The notes under the pieces: generated by a model
Databases searched by the model: none
The model's input: the letters and a program-made list of their open reading frames with translations, nothing else
What the model was told of the DNA's origin: nothing
Made by a program: the position numbers and the translations under genes
In this document: in pieces, positions 17,914 to 26,198 of the stretch
How the letters are laid out: each line of letters starts with the position of its first letter
How positions within the stretch are numbered: position 1 is the first letter of the stretch
Origin: Phycisphaerae bacterium
GTDB lineage: Bacteria; Planctomycetota; Phycisphaerae; UBA1845; UTPLA1
Assembly (NCBI GenBank): GCA_023150615.1
Contig: JAKLKO010000001.1
Coordinates: 1-64,000, forward strand
Direction of reading: 5' to 3'
Length of the DNA: 64,000 nt

Positions 17914-18351
17914 CTAGTAATCCGAGTGGTTCACGCCGTTGGTCGCGCCGCCGTCATTCGCCTTGAACACGCCCGACGTCGCGTCGAAGTACCAACCCTT
18001 GGTCGTCTCGGCGGCGTTGTTCGTGACCACGCTGCTGTTGTTGAACGGGTTAACCGGCACGGTCTGAAGGTACGGACCGTACTTGCCGTTCGCCTGGTTC
18101 ACGGTGCCGTCGACGTCGGTCTTCTTCGTCATCTGGTCACTAAACGTGTTGACGGCCGGATACGTGTTGTTGTGCTGCAGTCGGTAGAGCTCGAGCTGCC
18201 CGCGAATCGTCGCCAGATTCGTCCGCAGCGAGCTGACCTGCGTGTCCGACGTGGCATCGCTGAACTGCGGCACGACGATTGCAGCCAGGATGCCGAGGAT
18301 GATCACGACGATCAGCAGCTCCACCAGAGTAAACGCGCTTCGCTTGAACAT
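17914..18351 (-). CDS. gspG: Major pseudopilin (GspG/PilA-like)
   Basis: 145 residues with a very short leader (MFKRSA) and the pilin helix FTLVELLIVVIILGILAAIV, followed by VPQFSDATSDTQVSSLRTNLATIRGQLELYRLQH, the signature of GspG major pseudopilins. The C-terminal region has a GspG-like loop (YGPYLQTVPVNPF). The residue before Phe is Ala rather than Gly. ATG 18351 has CGGAG six bases upstream. It is the first gene of the pilus operon and is followed by a terminator, as expected of the most abundant subunit. Confidence 0.93.
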   Translation of the reverse strand: MFKRSAFTLVELLIVVIILGILAAIVVPQFSDATSDTQVSSLRTNLATIRGQLELYRLQHNNTYPAVNTFSDQMTKKTDVDGTVNQANGKYGPYLQTVPVNPFNNSSVVTNNAAETTKGWYFDATSGVFKANDGGATNGVNHSDY

Positions 18352-18424
18352 GTCGGTCTCCGATCAATCGCCCGCGGTCTCTTGAGGCGGGCATTGGGCC
18401 CCCTGCGGCCCCCCAGAAGCCGCT

Positions 18425-18442
18425 GGACTCGGCATCGAGTCC
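18425..18442. promoter_or_regulatory. Perfect inverted repeat upstream of gspG
   Basis: GGACTCG-GCAT-CGAGTCC, seven paired bases around a four-base loop, in the 183-base gap between the deaminase stop and the gspG start. It could be an mRNA-stabilising hairpin in the pilin leader, or a terminator remnant for the deaminase gene; there is no T tract on the minus strand. I could not identify a convincing promoter in this gap. Confidence 0.4.
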
Positions 18443-18534
18443 GTGTCACGCCGCGGTCTTCACAACGGCGTATCGGATCGCGTGTTTCGACTCTTGAGAA
18501 TTCACCTAGAAACTTACCCGCGGATGGACGGCGT

Positions 18535-19767
18535 TCACCCGCGACTCGTGGGAAGCACCTGGCGCGCGTTTTTGAGGACCAATTGCGGTCGCGGACACGT
18601 GCGAATCGCCTCGTGCTCGCTCTGCGCCGGCAGTACGACCAGGTCCGCCCGGCACCCCACGCGCGTCCCATATCCGCGCCGCCGCATTGCCCGCGCCGCA
18701 GAATCGGTCACCGTCCGCATCGCCTGTCGCAGGAGCGCCGGCGTCGAAAGATGATCGGCATGGACCAGCATGTGCGCCACGCTCAACATCTGGCCCGTGC
18801 CCAGCGGATAGAACGGATCGCGGATGCAATCTTGCCCCGCGGCCACGTTCACCCCGGCCGCCAGCAGCTCCTGCACGCGCGTCAGTCCGCGCCGCCGCGG
18901 ATACCGGTCGTAGCGCCCCTGCAGGTGCAGATTGACGCAGGGGTTCGTCACGACGTGAACGCCGCCCTCCGCCAGCAGGTCGATGACCTTGCGCGCGTGC
19001 ACATCCGGATAGCTCCCCAGCGCGCACACATGGCTCGCGGTCACGCGCCCCTGCCAGCCCTCGGCGATGGTCCGCGCGGCCAGGTACTCCGTGCAGCGAG
19101 AGTCCGGATCGTCCGTCTCGTCGATGTGGCAATCGATGTCGGCGTCGAACTCCCGCGCCAGATCGAACAGCAGATCGATGTGCCGCCGCGAGTCCTCGTC
19201 CGACCGCTCGTTGTGCGCGATCCCGCCGATCACGTCGCAGCCCATTCGCATCGCCTCGCGCATCAGGTCCAGCGCGCCGGGGTCGCGCAGGATGCCGTCC
19301 TGCGGAAAGACCACGACCTGTACGTCGCAGAAGTCCCGGCAGACCTGCCGCGCCGCGAGCACGCCCTCGCAGAGGCGCAGCCCCGCCGCCGTCGCCACGT
19401 CCACGTGCGTTCGGATCAGCCCCGTCCCGTACGACACTTCATCGTGAATCGCGCGCACCGCTCGCTGCATGACGTTCTCCGCGGTAAGCGTGCGCTTGAA
19501 CCTTGACCAGAGCCGAATCGCCTCGATGAGCGTCCCGCTCCGGTTCGGCGGCAGCAGATCGAGTGAGTACGCCAGATCGAGATGCAGGTGTGGATCGACG
19601 AAGGATGGCAGCAGCAGTCCGCCTCCCGCGTCCAGCACCGTCGCGCCGCGCGGAAACTTCAGCGCCCGCCCGACCCGCGCAATCGTCCCGTCGTCCGAAA
19701 ATGCAAGATCCACGAGTCGTTGTCCATCATCCAATCGAGCATTTCGCAGTCCGCTGATCTTTCGCAT
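18535..19767 (-). CDS. Cytosine-deaminase-like amidohydrolase (CodA family)
   Basis: 410 residues. The metal-dependent amidohydrolase fold is indicated by HLHLD (His60, His62), HIDETDDP, where CodA has its catalytic HxDE(I/T)DD motif, a later metal His in TASHVCALG, and the Asp in AAGQDCIRDP. CodA-type enzymes deaminate cytosine or related ring amides; the true substrate may differ (isopropylammelide, creatinine-like rings). The ATG at 19767 has AGGAT upstream and lies only 15 bases from the divergent start at 19783, so the promoters must sit inside each other's coding sequence. Confidence 0.88.
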   Translation of the reverse strand: MRKISGLRNARLDDGQRLVDLAFSDDGTIARVGRALKFPRGATVLDAGGGLLLPSFVDPHLHLDLAYSLDLLPPNRSGTLIEAIRLWSRFKRTLTAENVMQRAVRAIHDEVSYGTGLIRTHVDVATAAGLRLCEGVLAARQVCRDFCDVQVVVFPQDGILRDPGALDLMREAMRMGCDVIGGIAHNERSDEDSRRHIDLLFDLAREFDADIDCHIDETDDPDSRCTEYLAARTIAEGWQGRVTASHVCALGSYPDVHARKVIDLLAEGGVHVVTNPCVNLHLQGRYDRYPRRRGLTRVQELLAAGVNVAAGQDCIRDPFYPLGTGQMLSVAHMLVHADHLSTPALLRQAMRTVTDSAARAMRRRGYGTRVGCRADLVVLPAQSEHEAIRTCPRPQLVLKNARQVLPTSRG

Positions 19768-19782
19768 GTCGATATCCTAACC

Positions 19783-21321
19783 ATGGACGACCCCGCCACA
19801 ACCGCGCGCCGCCGTGCGTTCCGGCCGCTCCTGTTCATCGGCCTGTGGCTTGCGCTGTTGATCGTCGGACGCGAACGGATGTTCCGCGACCCGGGCACGT
19901 TCTGGCACACCGTCGTCGGGCGTCAGATGCTCGACACCGCACAGGTCGTTCGCACCGATCCCTTCACGTTTTCCCACGCCGGCGAGCACTGGATCGCCCA
20001 CCAGTGGCTCGGCGAGATCGCCATGGCGTTGCTCGATCGGCTCACGGGCCTTGACGGACTGCTGCTCGGCGCGGTGACGCTGCTCGCCGCGACCTACGCA
20101 TGGGCGGGCGATCGGCTGGTTCAATCAGGAGCCAACCCGACCATCGCGGTCGTGCTGACGCTGCTCACAATCGCGGCCAGCTCGTACCATTTCCTGCCCC
20201 GGCCGCATCTGATCAGCATCGCCCTGTTCGGTTGGATGCTCGGCCGCCTCTGCGATGTTGAGGCCGGGCGACGCCCGCGGCACTCGCTCGTCTGGCTCGC
20301 CCCTGCATTCATCGTGTGGACGAACTGCCACGGTGCAGCGCTCGGCGGCATCGTCACACTCGGCATCGTCGCCGCGGGCTGGCTGGCGATCCGCCCGGCC
20401 GGTCGGGCCTCCCGGGGCGATGGGTTCCAGCTCGGCGCGATCGGAATCGCGCTCACCGCAGTATGCGCCGCCGCCACGCTCGTCAACCCGTTCGGCATCG
20501 AGCTTCCCAAGACGTGGATCGCGCTGATGCGCGCCGGTGCGTTGCCCGAAATCATGATCGAACACGGCCCGCTCAGCCTCCGATCCATCGACGGATGGAT
20601 GGTACTGCTGCTTGGCGCGGCCTACATCGTCACGCTTACGCGCGTGCCCATCGCGCAATTCCAGATGACGTGGCTCATGCCGTTGATCTGGTTCGCGCTG
20701 GCGATCTCACGAATCCGCCACGGGCCGCTGTTCGCGATTGGGGCACTCGTCGTCTGGCGGGATGTCCTCGCGGCCCTGCGAGCTCAAGTCGTACTCGGGC
20801 CAAAAGTCGGGCAACGAGAACTCGTTCGGTCGGCACGCGACGCCACCCTCCGCAATTGGGCGCGGGGCGCGGCGCCTCCGATCCTGTGCCTCGTTACAAC
20901 ACTGGCCATTCAGGTCGCCGGTCTGCGCATTCCCGCCCTCGGCGCGGGCTGGGCGCGACTCGACCCGGCGTACTGGCCGATCGACGCCCTGCCCGCGCTG
21001 CGATCCGAGGTCTCGCGCGGTGCGAGCCATGCCCGCGTCATGAACGAGATGCTCTTCGGCGGCTTCCTGACGTACTTCGTGCCCGACGCGCGAATCTGGA
21101 TCGATGACCGCTGTGAACTCTACGGCGAGCCGGCCCTCGTCGACTATCTCAACGCCTATCGGCACCGGCCCGAGACGATCGACGACTGGGCCGCCCGACT
21201 CGACGCAAGCACCGCCCTGCTCCGCACCGGATCGCCGTTCGATCGAGCGCTGGCGCGATCGCCGCGCTGGCGCTGCGCCCATCGCGGCGCGGCGGGAGCG
21301 GTCTACTCGCGCACGCCCTGA
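19783..21321 (+). CDS. Polytopic membrane protein of unknown function
   Basis: 512 residues from ATG 19783. About nine to ten hydrophobic helices are spread through the first 440 residues (LLFIGLWLALLIVG, LLLGAVTLLAATYAWA, TIAVVLTLLTIAAS, GIVTLGIVAAGWLAI and others). After the first helix comes a conserved-looking soluble loop (GTFWHTVVGRQMLDT..., HEHWIAHQWLGE-type), and the last 100 residues are soluble (IWIDDRCELYGEP). The pattern resembles planctomycete conserved membrane proteins distantly like GT-C glycosyltransferases, but I see no catalytic motif that proves it. The longer open frame upstream is rejected because it overlaps the divergent deaminase. Confidence 0.75.
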   Translation: MDDPATTARRRAFRPLLFIGLWLALLIVGRERMFRDPGTFWHTVVGRQMLDTAQVVRTDPFTFSHAGEHWIAHQWLGEIAMALLDRLTGLDGLLLGAVTLLAATYAWAGDRLVQSGANPTIAVVLTLLTIAASSYHFLPRPHLISIALFGWMLGRLCDVEAGRRPRHSLVWLAPAFIVWTNCHGAALGGIVTLGIVAAGWLAIRPAGRASRGDGFQLGAIGIALTAVCAAATLVNPFGIELPKTWIALMRAGALPEIMIEHGPLSLRSIDGWMVLLLGAAYIVTLTRVPIAQFQMTWLMPLIWFALAISRIRHGPLFAIGALVVWRDVLAALRAQVVLGPKVGQRELVRSARDATLRNWARGAAPPILCLVTTLAIQVAGLRIPALGAGWARLDPAYWPIDALPALRSEVSRGASHARVMNEMLFGGFLTYFVPDARIWIDDRCELYGEPALVDYLNAYRHRPETIDDWAARLDASTALLRTGSPFDRALARSPRWRCAHRGAAGAVYSRTP

Positions 21322-21325
21322 CGCG

Positions 21326-22207
21326 TCACATCCCGCGCATCATCGCCAGCCGAAACGGCTCCACCCGCGTGCGGAACAGACCCGCCGCCCTGGCCGGATC
21401 CTGCGATATCAGCCGCTCCGCCGACGAACGGTCCGATGCCGCAAGCACGAGAAGCCCTAGCTTTCCATCCGCCTGCCGGCCGGCGAGCAGCACGACACCC
21501 TTCTCCGTCAACCCCTCAAGATACGCCGCGTGCTTGCAGATCATCTCGCGCTCCGTTTCGCTCGCATCCTCCGCCAGCGTTGGCCGGACCGGCTCGAGGT
21601 AACAGATGAAGTACCGTGGCAGCCCGTTCGATCCATCGGTCGCCGCCGCGGATGAGTACATTGCGTGCAGATTCTCCAGAACCCGGTGCCACGCGACCCG
21701 GAAGTACGCGAAGGTCTCGTCCCACTCGCGACCCGTCTTCCAGCCGTGCTGTGTCAGTCGAACGAGGACTTCGTCCGGACCGAGCTCGACGAACTCGATC
21801 ACGACGCACGTCCGCTCGCGCCGCACGATCTGGAACTTCGGCGGCGCGTTCCACTCGAACGACAGCATCCGCATCGGAAGATAGCTGAGCACGCGGCACC
21901 CCTCGGAGCCGCGCTCCCCGGCCGGAGCGGTCTTGCTGAAGTAGATCTCATAGGCTCCGCCCACTCGCAGCTCGATCTTCGATTCTTCGCCGAAGAACTT
22001 CGACGTCTCGCGCGAATCCGTCCACGCACGCCACACCTCCGCGATCGGTGCACGAATGCGAACCTCCTTGCAAAGATACCGCGGCCCCGTCTCGCACGTT
22101 CGATCCACCACGGGCGAATCGCCCTTCGCGCCAGGTGCGTCGGCCCGGACGCCGCCCGCCAGCGCGACGACGATTGCCGATCCGACCATGACCCGATTCC
22201 GTACCAT
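21326..22207 (-). CDS. Exported SRPBCC (AHSA1)-YciI fusion protein
   Basis: 293 residues from ATG 22207. Residues about 1-22 (MVRNRVMVGSAIVVALAGGVRA) look like a signal peptide. Residues about 45-185 form an AHSA1-type START/SRPBCC domain (VRIRAPIAEVWRAWTDSRETSKFF, EFVELGPDEVLVRLTQHGW). The C-terminal 95 residues (YFICYLEPVRPTLAEDASETER..., KHAAYLEGLTEKGVVLLAGR) match a YciI-like alpha/beta barrel domain. Both domains bind small hydrophobic or ring ligands in other proteins; the fused function is unknown. An upstream start at 22288 would bury the signal peptide. Third gene of an ArsR-led operon. Confidence 0.8.
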   Translation of the reverse strand: MVRNRVMVGSAIVVALAGGVRADAPGAKGDSPVVDRTCETGPRYLCKEVRIRAPIAEVWRAWTDSRETSKFFGEESKIELRVGGAYEIYFSKTAPAGERGSEGCRVLSYLPMRMLSFEWNAPPKFQIVRRERTCVVIEFVELGPDEVLVRLTQHGWKTGREWDETFAYFRVAWHRVLENLHAMYSSAAATDGSNGLPRYFICYLEPVRPTLAEDASETEREMICKHAAYLEGLTEKGVVLLAGRQADGKLGLLVLAASDRSSAERLISQDPARAAGLFRTRVEPFRLAMMRGM

Positions 22208-22269
22208 GAACTCCAACCATCCTTTCCGGGGTTCGAATGCGATCTCGATCAACTGCGAACCACGGACGG

Positions 22270-22719
22270 TCACGATCGCGCTGGACAATCCCGCACGACC
22301 TGCACCGCTCCGCTCTCGAGCAGCTTGCGATATTGCTCCAATATGACCGGCCAGCCCGAAACGACGCGCTGAAACGTCTGGGTTTCAGAGCCAAACTCGT
22401 CGTGCACCAGCGTCAGCTCCGTCCCGGCCGCAACCGGCCGGAGCTCGTACGTCACGCGACTCGGCGGATCGCTCAATTCCTGAAACTGAAACGTGTGCAC
22501 GAGTCGGTGCGGCGGCTGAACTTCGAGCACCCGTCCGACGATCACGTCCTTCCCCGATTCGGCCGAGCGATAGTGAATCGGACCATCAACCACCCACTCC
22601 GCCTGGAGCGTCGTTCCGAAGAACGCCGGCTGCACGCCCGCACGCGTCAGCTCCTGCCAGACGACTTCGATCGGCGATTGAATCACCACCTGAAACACGT
22701 GACGCAGTTCACGGCTCAT
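22270..22719 (-). CDS. SRPBCC/AHSA1-family protein
   Basis: 149 residues making one AHSA1-type domain: VFQVVIQSPIEVVWQELTRAG at the start, the hydrophobic cavity strands in the middle, and the C-terminal helix SGWPVILEQYRKLLESG. Genes of this family commonly follow an ArsR regulator, as here: the start overlaps the arsR-like stop by 11 bases. The ligand or role is unknown. It is separated by 62 bases from the downstream SRPBCC-YciI gene. Confidence 0.88.
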   Translation of the reverse strand: MSRELRHVFQVVIQSPIEVVWQELTRAGVQPAFFGTTLQAEWVVDGPIHYRSAESGKDVIVGRVLEVQPPHRLVHTFQFQELSDPPSRVTYELRPVAAGTELTLVHDEFGSETQTFQRVVSGWPVILEQYRKLLESGAVQVVRDCPARS

Positions 22720-23056
22720 CGGATTTCCTTTGCGATTCCAGGCGGTACTTCAGCTCGGTCAGACCGCCGGCCCACAGCCCGCTGAACTCCGTCGTCCAGC
22801 GGTCGTAAATCATGCGGATCGGCACGACGTTCAGATACATCTGCCGCGTACGACCCACCTTGCGCGAGACGATCAGACCCGCTCGCTCCAGCACCCGAAG
22901 GTGCTTCATCACCGCAATCCGGCTCGTATCGAAGCATGCGCACACGTCGTTCACCGAACAACCCGGCCGATGGCGAACATGGTCCAGCATCCGCCGCCGC
23001 CGGGCGCTGGCGAGGGCCTTGAAGACCCGATCCATCGATGCCGGCCGGCGCGCCAT
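22709..23056 (-). CDS. ArsR-family transcriptional regulator
   Basis: 115 residues with a winged-helix domain: MDRVFKALASARRRRMLDHVRHRPGCSVNDVCACFDTSRIAVMKHLRVLERAGLIVSRKVGRTRQMYLN in register with ArsR/SmtB proteins. It belongs to the non-metal subgroup that precedes SRPBCC genes; no clear metal site. I place the start at ATG 23056, which is about four bases past the predicted transcription start; ATG 23035 gives the more common family N-terminus. A longer reading to 23095 would begin inside the -35 box and is rejected. It is probably autoregulated through the inverted repeat that covers its own start codon. Confidence 0.85.
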   Translation of the reverse strand: MARRPASMDRVFKALASARRRRMLDHVRHRPGCSVNDVCACFDTSRIAVMKHLRVLERAGLIVSRKVGRTRQMYLNVVPIRMIYDRWTTEFSGLWAGGLTELKYRLESQRKSDEP

Positions 23057-23095
23057 ATGTAACCGTATTGTTACATATTCGACCGACCAAGTCAA
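23055..23095 (-). promoter_or_regulatory. Promoter and ArsR operator
   Basis: On the minus strand TTGACT (23090-23095), a 17-base spacer and AACAAT (23067-23072) form a sigma-70-type promoter. Overlaid on the -10 and on the arsR start codon is a perfect dyad, ATATGTAAC-N6-GTTACATAT (23055-23078), with nine-base arms. Size, symmetry and location fit an ArsR repressor site. A transcript starting about seven bases past the -10 would have almost no leader. Confidence 0.8.
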
Positions 23096-23145
23096 GCCGC
23101 AAAAACCTTTCGCGTCCGGCGCTCCGGTCCGCGGCGAAACCCCGG

Positions 23146-26001
23146 CTAGGCTCCGGCCGCGACCCGCCGGGCGAGCTTCTGCCGTAAGTATCGCCCGGTA
23201 TAGCTCTTGGGATGCGCCGCGACCTGTTCCGGCCTGCCTTCGGCGACAATCTCGCCTCCGGCCTGCCCCCCTTCAGGTCCGAGGTCGATGATCCAGTCGG
23301 CCTGCCCGATGACGTCGAGGTTGTGCTCGATGACCAAGATTGTGTGGCCGAGATTGCAGAGCCGGTTCAGCACGTTCAGCAGCTTGTGGATGTCCGCGAA
23401 GTGCAGGCCGGTCGTCGGCTCATCCAGCACGTACAGCGTGTGTCCGACCGGCGACTTGCCCAGTTCCGCCGCCAGCTTGACGCGCTGCGCTTCGCCGCCC
23501 GACAGCGTCGACGAGGCCTGCCCGAGCCGGACGTACGACAGGCCGACGTCGCAGAGCGCCTGAAGCAGTTGCCGGATGTGTGAGAAACTGTCGAAGAACT
23601 CGAGCGCTTCTTCCGCCCGCATCTCCAGCACGTCGGCGATCGACTTGCCGCGGTAGTGAATCTCCAGCGTCTCGCGCCCGTATCGCGTGCCTTTGCACTC
23701 CTGGCACGTCACGAAGATGTCCGGCAGGAAGTGCATCTCGATTCGTTTCGTCCCCTGACCCTGGCAGGCCTCGCACCGCCCTCCCTTGACGTTGAAGCTG
23801 AAGCGGCCGGCGTCATACCCGCGGACCTTGGCCTCACGCGTCTTGGCGAACACGCCGCGGATCAGGTCGAACACGCCGAGGTACGTCGCCGGGTTGCTCC
23901 GCGGCGTGCGCCCGATGGGAGATTGGTCCACTTCGACGACCTTGTCGATCCGCGACGCGCCGATGATCCGTTCGTGCGCACCCGGTCGCTCGGCCGATCC
24001 GCCCAGCCGCCGGATCAGGGCGCGGAGCAGCGTCTGCGAGATGAGCGTCGACTTGCCCGATCCGGACACGCCGGTCACGCAGCAGAACACGCCCAACGGA
24101 ATCGTGACGTCGATCGACTTCAGATTATTCTCCCGCGCGCCGACGAGCTGAATCGCGTTCTTTGACGATACACGGCGGCGCCGGCCCGGAACCTCGACAG
24201 ACACTTCCCCGCGCAGGTACTGCGCCGTGATCGACTCGCGACACTCCAACAGCGCGTGGTACGTCCCCTCGCAGACGATCCGTCCGCCGTCCGCGCCGGC
24301 CCCGGGACCGATGTCGATGAGCCAGTCCGCTGCGCGGATCATGTCCTCGTCGTGCTCGACCACCAGCACCGTGTTTCCCAGATCGCGCAAGCGCTTCAGC
24401 GTGTTGATCAGCTTGTCGTTGTCGCGCTGGTGCAGCCCGATCGACGGCTCATCGAGGACGTAGCACACGCCAACCAGTCCGCTGCCGACCTGCGTCGCCA
24501 GCCGGATCCGCTGCGCCTCGCCGCCCGACAGCGTCGTACTGGCGCGCTGCAATGTCAGGTAACCCAGGCCGACGTCGTTCAGGAACCGCAGCCGCTCTCG
24601 CACCTCTTTCAGGATCGGTCCCGCGATCGCCCTCCGCTCATCGTCGAAATCCAGCGCCGCAAAGGCCTCGGCCGCCTCCGACACGCTCAAACGCACGATC
24701 GCGTCGATCGTCAGCGACCCGATTCGCACTGCGAGGCTCTCCGGACGCAGTCGCGCCCCGTGGCAGCTCGCGCACGGACGCTCTGACAGAAACGCGTGCA
24801 GCCGGCTCTTCACCGAATCGCTGTCCGTCGTCTCCCAGCGGCGCGTCAGCAGCGTGATCACGCCCTCGAAGCGGCCCTGGAGTTCCGCCTCATCCGCCTC
24901 CGTCGTCCCGTGCAACAGGATGCGCCGGAGGCGCTCGGGCACGGCCTTGAACGGCGTCGCCGGCGGAACGCCGCACAGCTCGCAGAAGTCGCGGATCACG
25001 CGCGAATACGCGGCGGCCATTTGCTTGCCGCCGCCGCGCCACGCCTCGATCGCCCCGTTGTCCAGCGATCGCGCGGGGTCGGGAACAATCAGCTCCGCGT
25101 CAAACTCCAGCACCGTCCCCAGTCCATCGCACTTCGGGCACGCGCCGTGCGGCGAGTTGAACGAGAACATCCGCGGTTCGAGCGCCTCGAGCGAAAAATC
25201 GCAGCGATTGCACGCAAACCGTTCCGAATACAGCGAATCCGACCAGGTGCCCGTGTCGCCCGACGATTCCGCCGGCGGCTGGTGCGAGATGATGACCAAC
25301 CCTTCCGCCAGGCGCAGACTCGTCTCAATCGACTCCGCCAGCCGCGATCGAAGATCCGGCCGCATGATGACGCGGTCGACGACGGCATCGATCGTGTGCT
25401 TCCGCCGCGACTCCAGTCGCGGGATGTTCTTCGCCTCCATCACCTCGCCATCGACTCGAACGCGCACGAAGCCCTCGCGAAGCACGCGCGCGAAGATGTC
25501 GCGATGCTCGCCCGGCTTTCCGCGAACCAGCGGTGCGAGCACCATCAGGCGCGTCGACTCCGGCAGCCGCATCACGCTGTCGACGATCTGCGTCACCGTC
25601 TGCCGCGCGATCCGCCGATTGCATCGCGGACAGAAGGGCGACCCCACCCGGGCGAACAGCAGCCGCAGGTAGTCGTAAATCTCCGTCGTCGTCGCCACCG
25701 TGGATCGGGGATTGCTCCCGCCGCCGTGCTGGTGAATCGCGATCGTTGGTGGAAGCCCCTCGATGTGCTCGACATCCGGCTTCGTCGTCTGTTCGAGGAA
25801 CTGCCGTGCGTACGCCGACAGAGATTCGACGTATTTCCGCTGCCCCTCCGCGTAGATCGTGTCGAACGCCAGGGAGCTCTTGCCCGACCCCGAAAGCCCG
25901 GTGATCACAACCAGCCGGTCCCGCGGAATGTCGATGGAAACGCCCTGAAGATTGTGCTGCCGCGCCCCGCGAATGCGGATGAACTTGCCGTCGCCGTCCA
26001 T
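23146..26001 (-). CDS. uvrA: Excinuclease ABC subunit A
   Basis: 951 residues, the normal UvrA length, with two ABC ATPase halves. Walker A GLSGSGKSS is at about 35-43 and the second (GVSGSGKST) in the C-terminal half. ABC signatures are TTLSGGEAQRIRLA and STLSGGEAQRVKLA. Zinc-finger cysteines are seen in CNRCDFSLEAL...CPKCDG and CEACQGQG...CQECKG. It scans DNA for bulky lesions with UvrB in nucleotide excision repair. I take ATG 26001 (MDGDGKFIRIRGARQHNL); the open frame continues upstream to 26724 but that part overlaps the EF-G-like gene and has no UvrA homology. Confidence 0.97.
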   Translation of the reverse strand: MDGDGKFIRIRGARQHNLQGVSIDIPRDRLVVITGLSGSGKSSLAFDTIYAEGQRKYVESLSAYARQFLEQTTKPDVEHIEGLPPTIAIHQHGGGSNPRSTVATTTEIYDYLRLLFARVGSPFCPRCNRRIARQTVTQIVDSVMRLPESTRLMVLAPLVRGKPGEHRDIFARVLREGFVRVRVDGEVMEAKNIPRLESRRKHTIDAVVDRVIMRPDLRSRLAESIETSLRLAEGLVIISHQPPAESSGDTGTWSDSLYSERFACNRCDFSLEALEPRMFSFNSPHGACPKCDGLGTVLEFDAELIVPDPARSLDNGAIEAWRGGGKQMAAAYSRVIRDFCELCGVPPATPFKAVPERLRRILLHGTTEADEAELQGRFEGVITLLTRRWETTDSDSVKSRLHAFLSERPCASCHGARLRPESLAVRIGSLTIDAIVRLSVSEAAEAFAALDFDDERRAIAGPILKEVRERLRFLNDVGLGYLTLQRASTTLSGGEAQRIRLATQVGSGLVGVCYVLDEPSIGLHQRDNDKLINTLKRLRDLGNTVLVVEHDEDMIRAADWLIDIGPGAGADGGRIVCEGTYHALLECRESITAQYLRGEVSVEVPGRRRRVSSKNAIQLVGARENNLKSIDVTIPLGVFCCVTGVSGSGKSTLISQTLLRALIRRLGGSAERPGAHERIIGASRIDKVVEVDQSPIGRTPRSNPATYLGVFDLIRGVFAKTREAKVRGYDAGRFSFNVKGGRCEACQGQGTKRIEMHFLPDIFVTCQECKGTRYGRETLEIHYRGKSIADVLEMRAEEALEFFDSFSHIRQLLQALCDVGLSYVRLGQASSTLSGGEAQRVKLAAELGKSPVGHTLYVLDEPTTGLHFADIHKLLNVLNRLCNLGHTILVIEHNLDVIGQADWIIDLGPEGGQAGGEIVAEGRPEQVAAHPKSYTGRYLRQKLARRVAAGA

Positions 26002-26066
26002 CAAACATCCCACGCGGTGCCGGTCCGCCTGTCGACCGTGCGGACCGCACACGTCCAAAACCCGTA

Positions 26067-26096
26067 AGCATAAGGAGATTCGCGGCTCGTGTGCAA
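26067..26096 (-). promoter_or_regulatory. Predicted sigma-70 promoter of uvrA
   Basis: Minus strand: TTGCAC (26091-26096), 18-base spacer, TATGCT (26067-26072), 66 bases upstream of the uvrA ATG. It lies in the 197-base gap after the EF-G-like gene. No LexA-type palindrome was visible in the gap. Confidence 0.6.
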
Positions 26097-26198
26097 GGGC
26101 GCATGAATCGCGCGACTCGGCCCGGCGAATCAAGAACGAAAGGTCGACTCGGACTGAGATCGTCGATACGACGTTTGAAAGCGCCGCGCGCGGAGGTG

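Noticed and set aside
23057..23095. Longer N-terminus of the ArsR-like regulator
   Set aside because: The TTG start would lie in the -35 box of the promoter.
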